Counted from the stretch's first letter, positions 17,381-26,907 are shown. The stretch: 64,000 nt of DNA from G965226155 sp965226155 (GCA_965226155.1 OZ245331.1:806001-870000); one strand, 5' to 3'. Numbers and translations are program-made. The notes: generated by a model from the sequence alone, not told the origin.

Positions 17381-18448
17381 ATGAAATTTAAATTAATTAT
17401 TGTCACCACGTGTGTATACATAATCAGTACGACACCGGTCTTATCGCACCATTCGCGCGCCAATTTTGTGTTTGACACCACCACTACTTTAGTCGGAAAG
17501 ATAACTAAAAACAGGTGGAGGAACCCTCATGTTTATTTGGAAATACAAACTACGAATAAAAATAATGAAGTGGAAACCTGGCTGATTGAAGGTGGTACAC
17601 CCACAGCCTTGAGAAGACAAGGCTGGAGTAAAGATACCGTTAAAGTAGGTGACGATGTCGTAATCACTGGTAATCCGGATCGGAATCCAGAAAAAAACTT
17701 TTTATTAATAGCGACCCTGGTACGCGAAGATGGAAAAATGTTTAGTGTTGAAAACCATAGTCGTCCTACACCTGAAGGTGAAAAAAAGCCACCTGCCAAA
17801 AAACCGAAAGTGACTCCTTCACAAGATTTTTCCGGCACATGGGGACCCAAACCTGGCACCATAAATGCCGTAACAGGTAGTTATAGTATGCCCCCTAGTG
17901 ACTGGCCGTTGACTATACTGGGGGAAACAATCATTGCTCAGTATGACGATGTTGAAAATCCTGCGCACAGTTGTATTGAAAGGGGTGTACCGTTATTTAA
18001 TACATACCCCTACCTTCAACTATGGACACGCAATGAAAACCGGATTGATATGATAGCGCAACAATCTACATTAATGCGGACGTTCTATTTAAATATAGAT
18101 GAGCATCCCGATGACCTTGAGCCGAGTGTGATGGGCCATTCCATCGCACACTTTGAAAATGATGGTGGCTTGTTGGTCGATACCATTGGATTTTCTGACA
18201 ACGTGAAATGGGGCCTTGCCCCAGGTGTGGATTCGAGCGATCAAAAACATATCATAGAACGGTATACTCTAACAGAGGGTAGTCTTAGCATGGATTTTTC
18301 AATTACGCTTGAAGACCCTATCAATCTAACTAAACCAGTAACCGTCACCGGAAAATATAACAAAGTGCCTGAAGTGCCATTTGAACCCTACGACTGTGAC
18401 CCAGCGAATGCCAGTATACATTTATCTCCTCCATCCAATTCGCCCTAG
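17381..18448 (+). CDS. Secreted DUF6152-type protein, copy 1
   Basis: 355 residues with a signal peptide ending near TTPVLSHHS. The N-terminal half matches the DUF6152 pattern: HHSRANF, a strand VGKITKNRWRNPHVYLEI, WLIEGGTPTALRRQGW and VKVGDDVVITGNPDRN. The C-terminal half is a second conserved domain shared with the copies at 18494, 29301 and 48670: DFSGTW, PSDWPLT, GHSIAHFENDGGLLVDTIGF, IIERYTL and PFEPYDCD. Conserved His and Cys residues could bind metal. No function is known. It is transcribed with its own promoter and followed by a paralogue 45 bp away. Confidence 0.75.
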   Translation: MKFKLIIVTTCVYIISTTPVLSHHSRANFVFDTTTTLVGKITKNRWRNPHVYLEIQTTNKNNEVETWLIEGGTPTALRRQGWSKDTVKVGDDVVITGNPDRNPEKNFLLIATLVREDGKMFSVENHSRPTPEGEKKPPAKKPKVTPSQDFSGTWGPKPGTINAVTGSYSMPPSDWPLTILGETIIAQYDDVENPAHSCIERGVPLFNTYPYLQLWTRNENRIDMIAQQSTLMRTFYLNIDEHPDDLEPSVMGHSIAHFENDGGLLVDTIGFSDNVKWGLAPGVDSSDQKHIIERYTLTEGSLSMDFSITLEDPINLTKPVTVTGKYNKVPEVPFEPYDCDPANASIHLSPPSNSP

Positions 18449-18478
18449 TACTGACTCGCCTAACTTATAGTTACTTTG

Positions 18479-18487
18479 TGCTAGACT
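18479..18487 (+). promoter_or_regulatory. Extended -10 promoter element of the second DUF6152-type gene
   Basis: TGCTAGACT lies exactly 6 bp before the ATG at 18494, mirroring the arrangement upstream of 17381 (TTTATGCTAGAAT against TTTGTGCTAGACT). No Shine-Dalgarno sequence is visible. The element supports 18494 rather than 18488 as the start and predicts leaderless initiation. Confidence 0.5.
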
Positions 18488-18493
18488 ATGCAT

Positions 18494-19537
18494 ATGAAAT
18501 CCACATTACTCTTACTCTCCGCGTGTCTATGCTTACTCAACATGACGCCCGTGTTTTCACACCATGGTCGCCCTAATTTTCTGTATGACGTAACCAAAAC
18601 CTTAGAAGGAAAAATTACCTATTACCGATGGCGAAATCCACATACCTATATTGAATTAGATATTAAGAATGAAGACAATAAAACGGATACCTGGGTTATT
18701 GAAGCAGGTACACCTACAGCATTAAGAAAACAAGGCTGGGAGAGGGATTCCTTTAAACTTGGCGATATAGTCACTCTTGTCGGCAACCCTGATCGCAATT
18801 CTGAAAAGAAACTCCTATTACTAGATAACATCACACGCGAAGATGGCGAGACATTTTATGTAGCAAGTCGATTAAGACCGCCTCCACCAAAAAAAATAAC
18901 TGAAAGATTAGCTAACCTGCCACCAGTAACCCCATCAAAAGATTTATCTGGTACTTGGATGCGCGGCCCAAAAAATTATTTAACAGGATCGTATTACGTT
19001 CCGCCTAGTGATTGGCCGTTAACTAAACTGGGGGAAGAACAAGCTGCTGGTTTTGATCCTCTTGATAATCCCTCATACGTATGTCAGGAAAGAGGAATGC
19101 CATTTTTCCCTATCAAGAACTACAATTTTTTATGGACGCTCCTTGATGACCGAATCGTAATCACTCAACAACAATACGCCGCAATTCGGACAATCTATTT
19201 AAATCAGGAAAAACATCCCGAAGATCTTAAACCAAGCCTAATGGGGCATTCTATCGGCTATTTTGATAACGATGGCAACCTGTTGGTGGATACCGTCGGC
19301 TTTCCAGCCGGTGTGAAATGGGGACTTGCCACAAGTGTGGAATCAAGTGAACAAAAACATGTTACAGAACGTTATACTCTAGACGAAGATGGCCTAGGCG
19401 TCACATTTTCAATGACCATTGAGGACCCAGTGTATCTGACGGAGCCAGTGACCGTTAACGGAACGTATTATAGGGTGCCTAATGTCCCATTTGAAACCTA
19501 CGTTTGCGACATAGAAGCAGCCCAGAAAGGCTTATAA
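18494..19537 (+). CDS. Secreted DUF6152-type protein, copy 2
   Basis: About 347 residues. The ATG at 18494 is preferred over that at 18488 because of the promoter spacing shared with the upstream paralogue. The signal peptide ends around TPVFSHHG. The same two domains are present: YRWRNPHTYIELDI, WVIEAGTPTALRKQGWERD and GNPDRNSEKKLL, then DLSGTWMRGPKNYLTGSY, PPSDWPLTKLGEEQ, GHSIGYFDNDGNLLVDTVGF and PFETYVCD. The pair is a tandem duplication. It converges with the iorB-like gene, leaving 13 bp between stops. Function unknown; secretion is well supported. Confidence 0.75.
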   Translation: MKSTLLLLSACLCLLNMTPVFSHHGRPNFLYDVTKTLEGKITYYRWRNPHTYIELDIKNEDNKTDTWVIEAGTPTALRKQGWERDSFKLGDIVTLVGNPDRNSEKKLLLLDNITREDGETFYVASRLRPPPPKKITERLANLPPVTPSKDLSGTWMRGPKNYLTGSYYVPPSDWPLTKLGEEQAAGFDPLDNPSYVCQERGMPFFPIKNYNFLWTLLDDRIVITQQQYAAIRTIYLNQEKHPEDLKPSLMGHSIGYFDNDGNLLVDTVGFPAGVKWGLATSVESSEQKHVTERYTLDEDGLGVTFSMTIEDPVYLTEPVTVNGTYYRVPNVPFETYVCDIEAAQKGL

Positions 19538-19550
19538 CGAATGAGTTTAA

Positions 19551-21803
19551 TTAACTCCAGCTGAGATCGTAATGCGTAAAAGGTATAGAGCGAATGCGCT
19601 TACCAGTTGCTACGAATATCGCATTGGCCACAGCGGCTAAACCTACCGGCAAACCAGCCTCACCAATCCCACCCCATTTTTTGCCACCACTCAGAGCAAA
19701 ATGTGTTTCGACTTCGGGCATATCGTTAATCCGCATGACCGGATAATCGTCATAATTATCTTGCTGAACGCGTCCATTTTCTAGGGTAATTTCACCGTAC
19801 AACGCAGCACTCAACCCGTATACAAGCGCACTCTCCATCTGCATCTCTATAGTCAGTGGGTTAATAACATGACCGCAGTCAAGCGCGTTAACTATCTTAT
19901 CTATTTTTATCTCTCCATTCTTGCTCACTGTTACTTGAGCAACCTGAGCAGCGATGGTGCCAAAACCCTCGGTTATAGCAAATCCTTGGGCAGTTCCCCG
20001 AGGTAATGTTTTACCCCAGTTCGCTTTATCAACCACCTTCTCAAGAACATTTAACCAATCTGGAGCTTGCTTGAGTAGCGCACGCCGATAGTCGACTGGA
20101 TCCTTGCCACTAGTGTGTGCCAGCTCGTCAATAAATGACTCCCTCATGAAGATATTATGGTTGTGCCCAGGAGCACGCCAGAATCCCACTGGGATGTGGG
20201 TGTTGCGCATGGTGTACTCTACCCGCATGTTAGGGATCTGATACGCCATTCCCCCTCTTTCCCCTAATTGATTTTTTGAATCGGGGCCTAGGAGTCCATT
20301 AGTTGCCCCCCAGTCCAAACCGTTCTTACGCATCTTAGGCACTAGCCACTCAAAGAAAGAGTCGACAGTGATATGATTGAACCAGGCGGTCGGCATACCG
20401 TCCGAGTCCAACGCTGCCTGGAACTTAAGCATGGCATTAGGATTGAAATAATCATTGTTAAAATCTTCTTCTCTTGTCCAAACTAAATTGACAGGACGTC
20501 CGCTTAATGTTTTAGCAACTTCAATTGCCTGTATTACTTCACTGCGTGATCCACGCGTACCAAATCCACCTCCCAGAAAACAATTGTGAACGTGCACATT
20601 TTCTGGCGCTACACCCGTTAGTTTGGCAGAAGTTCTCAGCGCACCTTCCGGATCCTGCGTGCCTAACCAGACGTCAACGCGGTCGGATTTCACTTGTGCA
20701 GTACATCCTGATGGCTCCATAGTTGCATGTGCTTGGTAGGGTGCAGAGTAAATGGCTTCCACTGCCTTGGTTGCTGACCTTATCGCATCTGGGGCATCAC
20801 CTTTCTCATACTGGGTAATGCCGGAATTACCATTTAACACCTCAATATCTTTTTCTGCGATATCCTTAGAATTCACATGGGTGTTTGGACCATAATCCCA
20901 TTCGATAGGCAGGAGATCTAAGGCTATCTTTGCTCTCCACCAGGTGTCAGCAACCACGGCTACACCACTTCTTAATCCCACGGGATCGTTCTCGCCTGTA
21001 AACTCCACGACCGAATGAACACCAGGGCGATCTTTAATCGCATTAAAGTCAAAACGCTTGACCCGGGCACCCACCACAGGGGAAGACTTGGTTGTGGCAT
21101 ACAACATGTCCGGTAGGCGAACATCAATACCAAATTTAGCGCTGCCATTTACTTTGACTGGTGTATCCAACCGGGCTACTGGTTGCCCTAGTAAGGTAAA
21201 TTGATCGGGTGTTTTGATTTTTGGTTCTTCGGATAGCTTGACCTTAGCCGCTGCAGCAGCGACTTCGCCGTATCTTAACGATTGTCCTGTCGCCTCATGT
21301 GTTACGACACTGTCCTTAGCTGTACAGGTATAGGCTGGCACGCTCCATTGCTCTGCCGCTGCTTGGATCAATCGTTCACGCGCGCTTGCCCCTGCTTGCT
21401 GTAAATAAATGCGAGAGCGCCGAACAGCACTGCTACCTGCAGTTGTCATTCGCTTGTATACCCCTCCCTCTCGCAGGCTCCGATTTGCAGAGGCATATTC
21501 AGCTCTCACCTTGCTCCAGTCACAATGAAGCTCTTCAGCGATAATCATTGGCATGGAAGTAAACACGCCTTCACCCATCTCAGATTGTGCAACCCGAATT
21601 GTTACTGTGTCATCAGCGGATATGACTAACCAAGCATTAACTTCAGCGCCTGTCTTGTCAGTGTACGACTTCCACGGTTGACTCGCTGTGTCTATATCAT
21701 TAGCGAAAACGTCTGGTATATAAAAGCCCAGAACCAATCCGCCGCTTGCAGTCGCACTCGCTGTTATAAACTTTCTGCGGGTCAGTTTTGAATTTATTGT
21801 CAT
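19551..21803 (-). CDS. iorB: Isoquinoline 1-oxidoreductase-type molybdenum subunit, Tat-exported, set 1
   Basis: 750 residues. Twin-arginine signal LTRRKFITASATASGG. The body is the large molybdopterin subunit of a two-subunit xanthine-oxidase-family hydroxylase: ESEMGEGVF-like QSEMGEGVFTSMPMI, GGGFGTRG, FWRAPGHNHNIFMRES, and the C-terminal GGIGEAGLP with the catalytic Glu. It would hydroxylate a ring carbon (isoquinoline or another N-heteroaromatic or aldehyde-type substrate) with water as oxygen donor. The [2Fe-2S] partner gene lies 12 bp upstream on the same strand. A second complete set is at 42582-45322. There is no FAD subunit nearby, as expected for this subfamily, which gives electrons to cytochromes. 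Confidence 0.85.
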   Translation of the reverse strand: MTINSKLTRRKFITASATASGGLVLGFYIPDVFANDIDTASQPWKSYTDKTGAEVNAWLVISADDTVTIRVAQSEMGEGVFTSMPMIIAEELHCDWSKVRAEYASANRSLREGGVYKRMTTAGSSAVRRSRIYLQQAGASARERLIQAAAEQWSVPAYTCTAKDSVVTHEATGQSLRYGEVAAAAAKVKLSEEPKIKTPDQFTLLGQPVARLDTPVKVNGSAKFGIDVRLPDMLYATTKSSPVVGARVKRFDFNAIKDRPGVHSVVEFTGENDPVGLRSGVAVVADTWWRAKIALDLLPIEWDYGPNTHVNSKDIAEKDIEVLNGNSGITQYEKGDAPDAIRSATKAVEAIYSAPYQAHATMEPSGCTAQVKSDRVDVWLGTQDPEGALRTSAKLTGVAPENVHVHNCFLGGGFGTRGSRSEVIQAIEVAKTLSGRPVNLVWTREEDFNNDYFNPNAMLKFQAALDSDGMPTAWFNHITVDSFFEWLVPKMRKNGLDWGATNGLLGPDSKNQLGERGGMAYQIPNMRVEYTMRNTHIPVGFWRAPGHNHNIFMRESFIDELAHTSGKDPVDYRRALLKQAPDWLNVLEKVVDKANWGKTLPRGTAQGFAITEGFGTIAAQVAQVTVSKNGEIKIDKIVNALDCGHVINPLTIEMQMESALVYGLSAALYGEITLENGRVQQDNYDDYPVMRINDMPEVETHFALSGGKKWGGIGEAGLPVGLAAVANAIFVATGKRIRSIPFTHYDLSWS

Positions 21804-21815
21804 GGTTAACCTTCC

Positions 21816-22289
21816 CTATACGGTAGATGAACGTTGTGCTGCAATTTCTGCTGCACGGTGAATCGCTCGACGAATACGTAAGTACGTGCCACAACGGCAG
21901 ATGTTACTAACCTCCCGATTGATATCATCGTCCGTCGGATTCGGATACTTTTCAAGAAATGCCACCACAGTCATTATTTCCCCTGACTGACAGTAACCAC
22001 ACTGTGGTACATCCTCCTCAGTCCATGCCACCTGTACTGGGTGTGTACTGTCTTCCGATAACCCTTCAATGGTCGTAATCTCCTTACCAACCATTGCGCT
22101 GGCAGGTATGACACAGGATCGAACCGCTTGTCCGTCTATATGCACCGTGCAGGCACCACATTCAGCAATGCCGCATCCATACTTGGTTCCAGTCAATCCA
22201 ATACTGTCACGTATCACCCAAAGAAGAGGTGTTTCGGGCTCGACATCCACCTCGTGTGACTGACCGTTAATTTTTAAAGTGAAAGCCAT
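21816..22289 (-). CDS. iorA: [2Fe-2S] subunit of isoquinoline 1-oxidoreductase-type hydroxylase, set 1
   Basis: 157 residues. The plant-ferredoxin-like cluster motif is CGIAECGACTVHIDG with a final Cys in VRSC. The second, helical cluster motif is CGYCQSGE and ICRCGTYLRIRRAI. Both are complete. It has no signal of its own and is expected to be carried out with the Tat-tagged large subunit. It ends 12 bp before that gene. Together they form the electron path from the molybdenum centre. Confidence 0.9.
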   Translation of the reverse strand: MAFTLKINGQSHEVDVEPETPLLWVIRDSIGLTGTKYGCGIAECGACTVHIDGQAVRSCVIPASAMVGKEITTIEGLSEDSTHPVQVAWTEEDVPQCGYCQSGEIMTVVAFLEKYPNPTDDDINREVSNICRCGTYLRIRRAIHRAAEIAAQRSSTV

Positions 22290-22529
22290 CTGTATTACCT
22301 CAGTTTAGTTCAATAGAGATCCCGCGGTACTATCTTGAATTGAATATACCCTTGCTGATGTCATCAATTTTTAAGTAATTCATAATCGGCAAGCACTAAT
22401 TCTTTACTCATTATAACTATCTGTTTAGAGGGTGATTTTATCTTAATGGGATTAATGCTGTCACCCTTTTCCATAAGCTTGATAGATATCAGAACCTTAG
22501 AAGCAGGAATAGTTGCAACTAACGCTAGA

Positions 22530-24347
22530 CTAGTTATTCTGCGGTAGGGCAAAAACAAATAAATTAGTAGCCACACCCTGGTTTAGTTCAGGTGTCATTT
22601 TATTAAGGTTTCTCGAAGTAATGGATGTCCCGGTGCTGACAGCCACATATTGTCTCCCATCAACGGCGTAGGTAATAGGATAACCCGTTATCTCTGAGCC
22701 AAGATTGACCTCAAAAAGAATGTCACCGGCAGTCTGATCGAAGGCCCGAAACACTCCATGGCTATCGCCACCAAAAATGAGACCACTTCCCGTTGTCACT
22801 AATGACATCATGGCCGAGCGCTGCTCGTATTTCCATATAACCTCACCCGTCTCCACGGATATCGCCTGAACAGTGCCAACATTCTCTGTACCTGGGGCAA
22901 TGTGAGGTTTATGACGTATACCATACGTCGTTTTCTGACGTTTTCCGGGAGTGCCTTCAAAGTTAAAAACTAGGTCAAGTGTCGTTGCCGTCATGGTCGT
23001 GCAAGTATTTTGCAAGGAGTAATACATCACGTTCGTTAACGGACTGTACGCACCCGCCGGCCAATTCTTCCCCCCAGTCGGTGCCGGGCAGATATACCGC
23101 TCCTGACCAGGTGCAGTAAACAGCAATTCCTGATTGATACTGACTTGACCAGTAGCACCATCTATCGTGTTAATGATTGTCTGCGTCACAGTGGGACGTG
23201 CCCACAGAAATTCTCCCGTTTCCCTATCCAGCGTGTAGATCACACCGGTCTTACCCGGGATACCCGTCAGGACTTTTCGCATTTCACCTGACTTAAGATT
23301 GGGATTGATCCAACTAACTTCACTCGGATTAGGCGTCACAGCCGTATCGATCAATAAGCGCTCGAATACATGATCAAGATCCCAATGATCCACAAGATGC
23401 TGGTAATACCAAACAATTTTGCCGGTATCAGCATCGAGTGCCAGTGTGGAATTGTGATAGAGATACTGATTATCATTCGACCCCAACATAAATTTCGGTG
23501 CTGGTGAGGTCACCGATGTGCCGATGTAGACCAGATTCAACTCGGGATCGAAACTGGGCACCATCCACGTGCCCACATGCCAGCGTTTCTCAAAGGGAAC
23601 ATCACCCCAAGTGTCACTGCCGGGTTCGCCCTGCGCGGGTATCGTGCGTGTCCGCCATAACTCTCGACCGGTCTGCGCATCGTGTGCCGTAATAACGCAC
23701 GCGTCCGGGCCCCCTTCTGATTGGCAGTTACGACCGGAGATGATCTTGCTATTGGCAATAATGGGACCAGCACTGTGATTGGCTGTATGAATCCTGTAGT
23801 CGTAAATCTGATTTTCCCACACATGCTCACCGGTCGTCGCATCGAGGGCATACACATAGCCATCCGTACTCGTATCAATGATCAGATTCTCATAGATGGC
23901 GATATTTCGATTCGCGCCGGGTATCACAATGTAGGAGCCGACATCGTCGGGCCATAGCCGATGGTATTCCCAGATGAGTTCACCAGTGGCGGCATCAATC
24001 GCCTGGGTAACGTCTTTCGGATTGGGCATATACATCACCCCGTCATACACCAAGGGTGTCCCTTCCTGAGCAACCAACGGCTTACCTTTTGGAGGTGGTC
24101 CGACGATAAGCGGCCGAGTCCAGACCAACTGCAATCCTCCAACATTATCGCGATTGATCTGCGCTAATGGGCTATAGCCCCAACCATCTAACGTCCTGCG
24201 CCACATTGGCCAATCGGCCGGATCTGGATCTTGCAACATGGCATCTGTTACTGGGTCAAAATCAGTCGAGGGTGCTTGTGCAATTGCGATACAGCCACAG
24301 GACAACAGAAGTATGATGAAAGCGAAAGATAGACTGGGGTAATTCAT
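22530..24347 (-). CDS. PQQ-dependent alcohol dehydrogenase-type quinoprotein, no heme domain
   Basis: About 605 residues from ATG 24347. This start yields a signal peptide (MNYPSLSFAFIILLLSCGC to IAIAQA), while a longer upstream frame is not signal-like. The propeller blades include WPMWRRTLDGWGYSPL, AIDAATGELIWEYHRL, YALDATTGEHVWEN, WYYQHLVDHWDLDH and VISVETGEVIWKYEQ-like repeats. No CxxCH is present, so electrons must go to a separate cytochrome. This differs from the dehydrogenase at 12613, which carries its own heme. It would oxidise an alcohol in the periplasm. It sits beside the iorAB set on the same strand but 240 bp away, so co-regulation is possible rather than shown. Confidence 0.85.
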   Translation of the reverse strand: MNYPSLSFAFIILLLSCGCIAIAQAPSTDFDPVTDAMLQDPDPADWPMWRRTLDGWGYSPLAQINRDNVGGLQLVWTRPLIVGPPPKGKPLVAQEGTPLVYDGVMYMPNPKDVTQAIDAATGELIWEYHRLWPDDVGSYIVIPGANRNIAIYENLIIDTSTDGYVYALDATTGEHVWENQIYDYRIHTANHSAGPIIANSKIISGRNCQSEGGPDACVITAHDAQTGRELWRTRTIPAQGEPGSDTWGDVPFEKRWHVGTWMVPSFDPELNLVYIGTSVTSPAPKFMLGSNDNQYLYHNSTLALDADTGKIVWYYQHLVDHWDLDHVFERLLIDTAVTPNPSEVSWINPNLKSGEMRKVLTGIPGKTGVIYTLDRETGEFLWARPTVTQTIINTIDGATGQVSINQELLFTAPGQERYICPAPTGGKNWPAGAYSPLTNVMYYSLQNTCTTMTATTLDLVFNFEGTPGKRQKTTYGIRHKPHIAPGTENVGTVQAISVETGEVIWKYEQRSAMMSLVTTGSGLIFGGDSHGVFRAFDQTAGDILFEVNLGSEITGYPITYAVDGRQYVAVSTGTSITSRNLNKMTPELNQGVATNLFVFALPQNN

Positions 24348-24608
24348 AGATAACTCTTGTTTCTTGATGTCATTTTGGCTCAGCTTATCAGTTATTCTCC
24401 TAATAATCCGATGAATATTCTTAGATGCTGCCAACTGAGATACTAAATCGACAACCTGTAGATACGTCACTGTTAACTTAACAATAACGTTAACTCCATT
24501 AAATTTTGAACTGGAAATTAATATGAATCTTGAGTACAGTTTGAAATGAATCTGTCGAAAATCGAATTGAACAATCAACCAACAAAATTTAAATGAGAGT
24601 GGCAAGCT

Positions 24609-25418
24609 ATGCCTATTGAAAAAATAAACGGGATCAATATTTACTATGAGATCCATGGAGAAGGTTTTCCCTTAGTGATGACCTATGGTCTTGGAGGGAG
24701 TTGTAAATTCTGGGAACCTAACATCAAAGCATTAGCTTCAAAGTACAAGCTTATTTTATGGGATCATCGAGGTCACGGACAATCAGACTCGCCGCGAGAT
24801 AAAGAAGATTACGGACTGCAAACCTTTGCGCAAGATTTAAATGGTTTAATGGACCACCTAGAGATTGAAAAAGCCCATGTTGGAGGTCAATCGCTAGGCG
24901 CTGGCTCTGCTGTACGATTTTGTATTAATCATCCAGAACGGGTTACTAGCTTATTGTTGATAGCTTCTGCGTCGGCTTCGGGATTACCCATTCCCGCAAA
25001 AGTGTTGGAAATGCGAAATAAGACAATTGATTTGGCCCTAAATGAAGGGATGGCAGCCGTAGCTGAAGCCGCATTGACGTCTAACCCAAATATGATGAGT
25101 TATGCGAAGCAAGGTCCTGAACAAGTCGAAATTGTGAAGCAAATGTACCTAGACTGTGATCCGGTTGGTTATGCTTATAGTGTTTGGTCGTTGATCACAG
25201 GTGATTCGATAACTGATCAATTGTCTAGCATAGTTGTACCAACGCTAGTCATGGCAGGTGATGGGGATCCGGTTATGCCTGCTGTTGAAGCCACGCATTC
25301 CAACATACCACACTCAAAATTGGTCATCATTCCAGGGGCTAGTCACTTTGCAAACCTAGATACTCCTGAGGAATTTAACCAAAATATTCTTGATTTTTTG
25401 AGTGATGTCAGCACCTAG
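24609..25418 (+). CDS. Alpha/beta-fold hydrolase
   Basis: 269 residues, cytoplasmic. The full catalytic set is visible: nucleophile in GGQSLGAG (about residue 95), acid in AGDGDPVMP, and His in PGASHFANL. The oxyanion/HG region is YGLGGSCKFWEP, and WDHRGHGQSD follows. The layout matches 3-oxoadipate enol-lactonase and meta-cleavage hydrolase relatives as well as many esterases. It stands alone between a divergent PQQ dehydrogenase and the peroxiredoxin gene. Substrate unknown. Confidence 0.82.
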   Translation: MPIEKINGINIYYEIHGEGFPLVMTYGLGGSCKFWEPNIKALASKYKLILWDHRGHGQSDSPRDKEDYGLQTFAQDLNGLMDHLEIEKAHVGGQSLGAGSAVRFCINHPERVTSLLLIASASASGLPIPAKVLEMRNKTIDLALNEGMAAVAEAALTSNPNMMSYAKQGPEQVEIVKQMYLDCDPVGYAYSVWSLITGDSITDQLSSIVVPTLVMAGDGDPVMPAVEATHSNIPHSKLVIIPGASHFANLDTPEEFNQNILDFLSDVST

Positions 25419-25610
25419 CCCAGCAATAAAATAGAGAGAACACTACTGGTAATGCAGGAGAGATTTCAGGCCAAAATTGAGATGAATGATCTCTAATTTC
25501 TCATTCTTGACTGACTATGTCTATCATGCTAATTTCTCTGCGCATTCTGAGATATATGATTTAATGACCTGCGCGTCACAACACTAGACAGATTCGGGAG
25601 AAAACTAAAG

Positions 25611-26102
25611 ATGGCACAAATTACAGATAGCGCCAAATTAGATGCCGGGGACGTCTTCCCTGAACTAACACTTAATTTGGTGGATGGCGGAACATTAACC
25701 CTTCCAGACTCAAACTGGACATTAATGATTTTCTATAGAGGGCTCTTCTGACCTGTCTGCCATCGGCAGTTAGCCGATTTTCAGAGACATCTTTCCGACT
25801 ACAAGGAACAAGGGATCAATGTCGCCGCTGCTTCCACGGAAGATATGGATAAGGCACGGGAAATGCATGAGAAGCATAACATTACCTTCCCATTCGGCTA
25901 CGGATTGAATGCGATCGATATAGCGACTCGCTATGGTGCTTTTTACGACAAGGACAAGGAATTTTTGCATTCAACGACGTTTATCATCACACCGAAAGGA
26001 ACAGTACTTAATGCAGTATACGCCACAGGATCAACTGGTCGTTATTTCGCAATGGACACGTTGAAACATATTGAAGTTCAGAAGAAAAAACTCAACCTTT
26101 AG
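25611..26102 (+). CDS. Selenocysteine-containing peroxiredoxin/redoxin (in-frame UGA at codon 47)
   Basis: Read through TGA 25749-25751, the frame gives 163 residues of a redoxin/AhpC-TSA-like protein. The region before the UGA is YRGLF, and after it PVCHRQLADF. Cysteine relatives have YRGLHCPIC here, so the UGA occupies exactly the peroxidatic cysteine and creates a U-x-x-C motif (Sec47, Cys50). Both flanks belong to one continuous family domain (MAQITDSAKL at the start, TTFIITPKGTVLNAVYAT later), with no frameshift. A hairpin right after the UGA fits a bacterial SECIS. GGGAG precedes ATG 25611 by 10 bp. It should reduce peroxides or thiols using selenol chemistry. If UGA acts as stop, only a 46-residue stub would be made. 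SelA, SelB, SelD and tRNA-Sec must be encoded elsewhere. Confidence 0.85.
25757..25784 (+). promoter_or_regulatory. Candidate bacterial SECIS hairpin
   Basis: Just downstream of the in-frame UGA, ATCGGC (25762-25767) pairs perfectly with GCCGAT (25773-25778) around the loop AGTTA, which has G at its second position. A lower stem CTG (25757-25759) pairs with CAG (25782-25784) across a small internal loop. The apical loop begins 16 nt after the UGA. A short stem with a loop G close to the UGA is what SelB recognises in bacteria. An alternative hairpin CTGCC/GGCAG overlaps it, so structure probing would be decisive. Confidence 0.7.
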
Positions 26103-26178
26103 TAAAATTATAAATAGCTAATTAGCGTAATACGAGCACTTAGAAAGATTCCTAAAAATACGATTACCCTTCAAAATT

Positions 26179-26210
26179 TAGGGGCGGGAGCCTTGCCCCT
26201 AGGCATTTTT
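26179..26210 (+). terminator. Probable Rho-independent terminator after the selenoprotein gene
   Basis: TAGGGGC (26179-26185) pairs with GCCCCTA (26195-26201) around a 9-nt loop, followed by GGCATTTTT. The stem is GC-rich but the T run is short and offset. It lies 77 bp past the peroxiredoxin stop and well before the next gene. Confidence 0.6.
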
Positions 26211-26372
26211 GTATCCTTTTATAATTATCAATCTTAATTTCTTCGATTGGAAGAAGCGTCAGTTACTACTTGCATTGGCATAAATACTTTCATACCTTGA
26301 TATTACTTTTTATTTTAAAAAGTAGGAAACACTTACTTTCAATTTGCCTTATATATCAACAGGGGAGACTAA

Positions 26373-26765
26373 ATGGAAACATCATCCAACGATAATTCGA
26401 TTTACGATATTGGCTTAAAGATCAGGCGTGAAGTGCTGGGAGATGAATACGTTGATAACGCCATCAAAAATGCTGATGACTTTACCCGGCCTATACAACA
26501 ATTAATCACAGAATATTGCTGGGGGACTGTATGGAGTCGGCCTGGATTAGACCGGAAAACACGCAGTATGCTAAACCTATCAATGTTGACTGCCCTCAAC
26601 CGTCCTCATGAAGTCCGCATACACTTAAAAGGAGCGCTTAACAATGGCTGTACGCAAGATGAGATACGCGAGATTATATTACAAGCTGCAATCTATTGTG
26701 GCATACCTGCTGCGGTCGATACGATGAATATAGCTCGCGCTGTTTTTAAGGAAATTGATGGCTGA
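26373..26765 (+). CDS. Carboxymuconolactone decarboxylase (PcaC/AhpD) family protein
   Basis: 130 residues, the usual length for PcaC. Conserved blocks: ITEYCWGTVWSRPGLDRKTR, SMLTALNRPHEVRIHLKGAL, NNGCTQDEIREIILQAAIYC and GIPAAVDTMNIA. The His in RIHLKGAL is at the family's catalytic position. PcaC converts 4-carboxymuconolactone to 3-oxoadipate enol-lactone in the protocatechuate pathway, but many homologues act on other substrates, so only the family is certain. AGGGGAG lies 8 bp before the start. Confidence 0.8.
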   Translation: METSSNDNSIYDIGLKIRREVLGDEYVDNAIKNADDFTRPIQQLITEYCWGTVWSRPGLDRKTRSMLNLSMLTALNRPHEVRIHLKGALNNGCTQDEIREIILQAAIYCGIPAAVDTMNIARAVFKEIDG

Positions 26766-26907
26766 ATCATGCTCTTAAAAGGCAGTGGATTTATCCCAAT
26801 ATTTGTTGAGTAGGATTAGCTTGCGCCGCTAGATTTGTTCCGATATGTTTTAGTAATCTTTGTTTTGCTTTTGATACATCACAATTATAATCTCAAGGAA
26901 AGATGAT

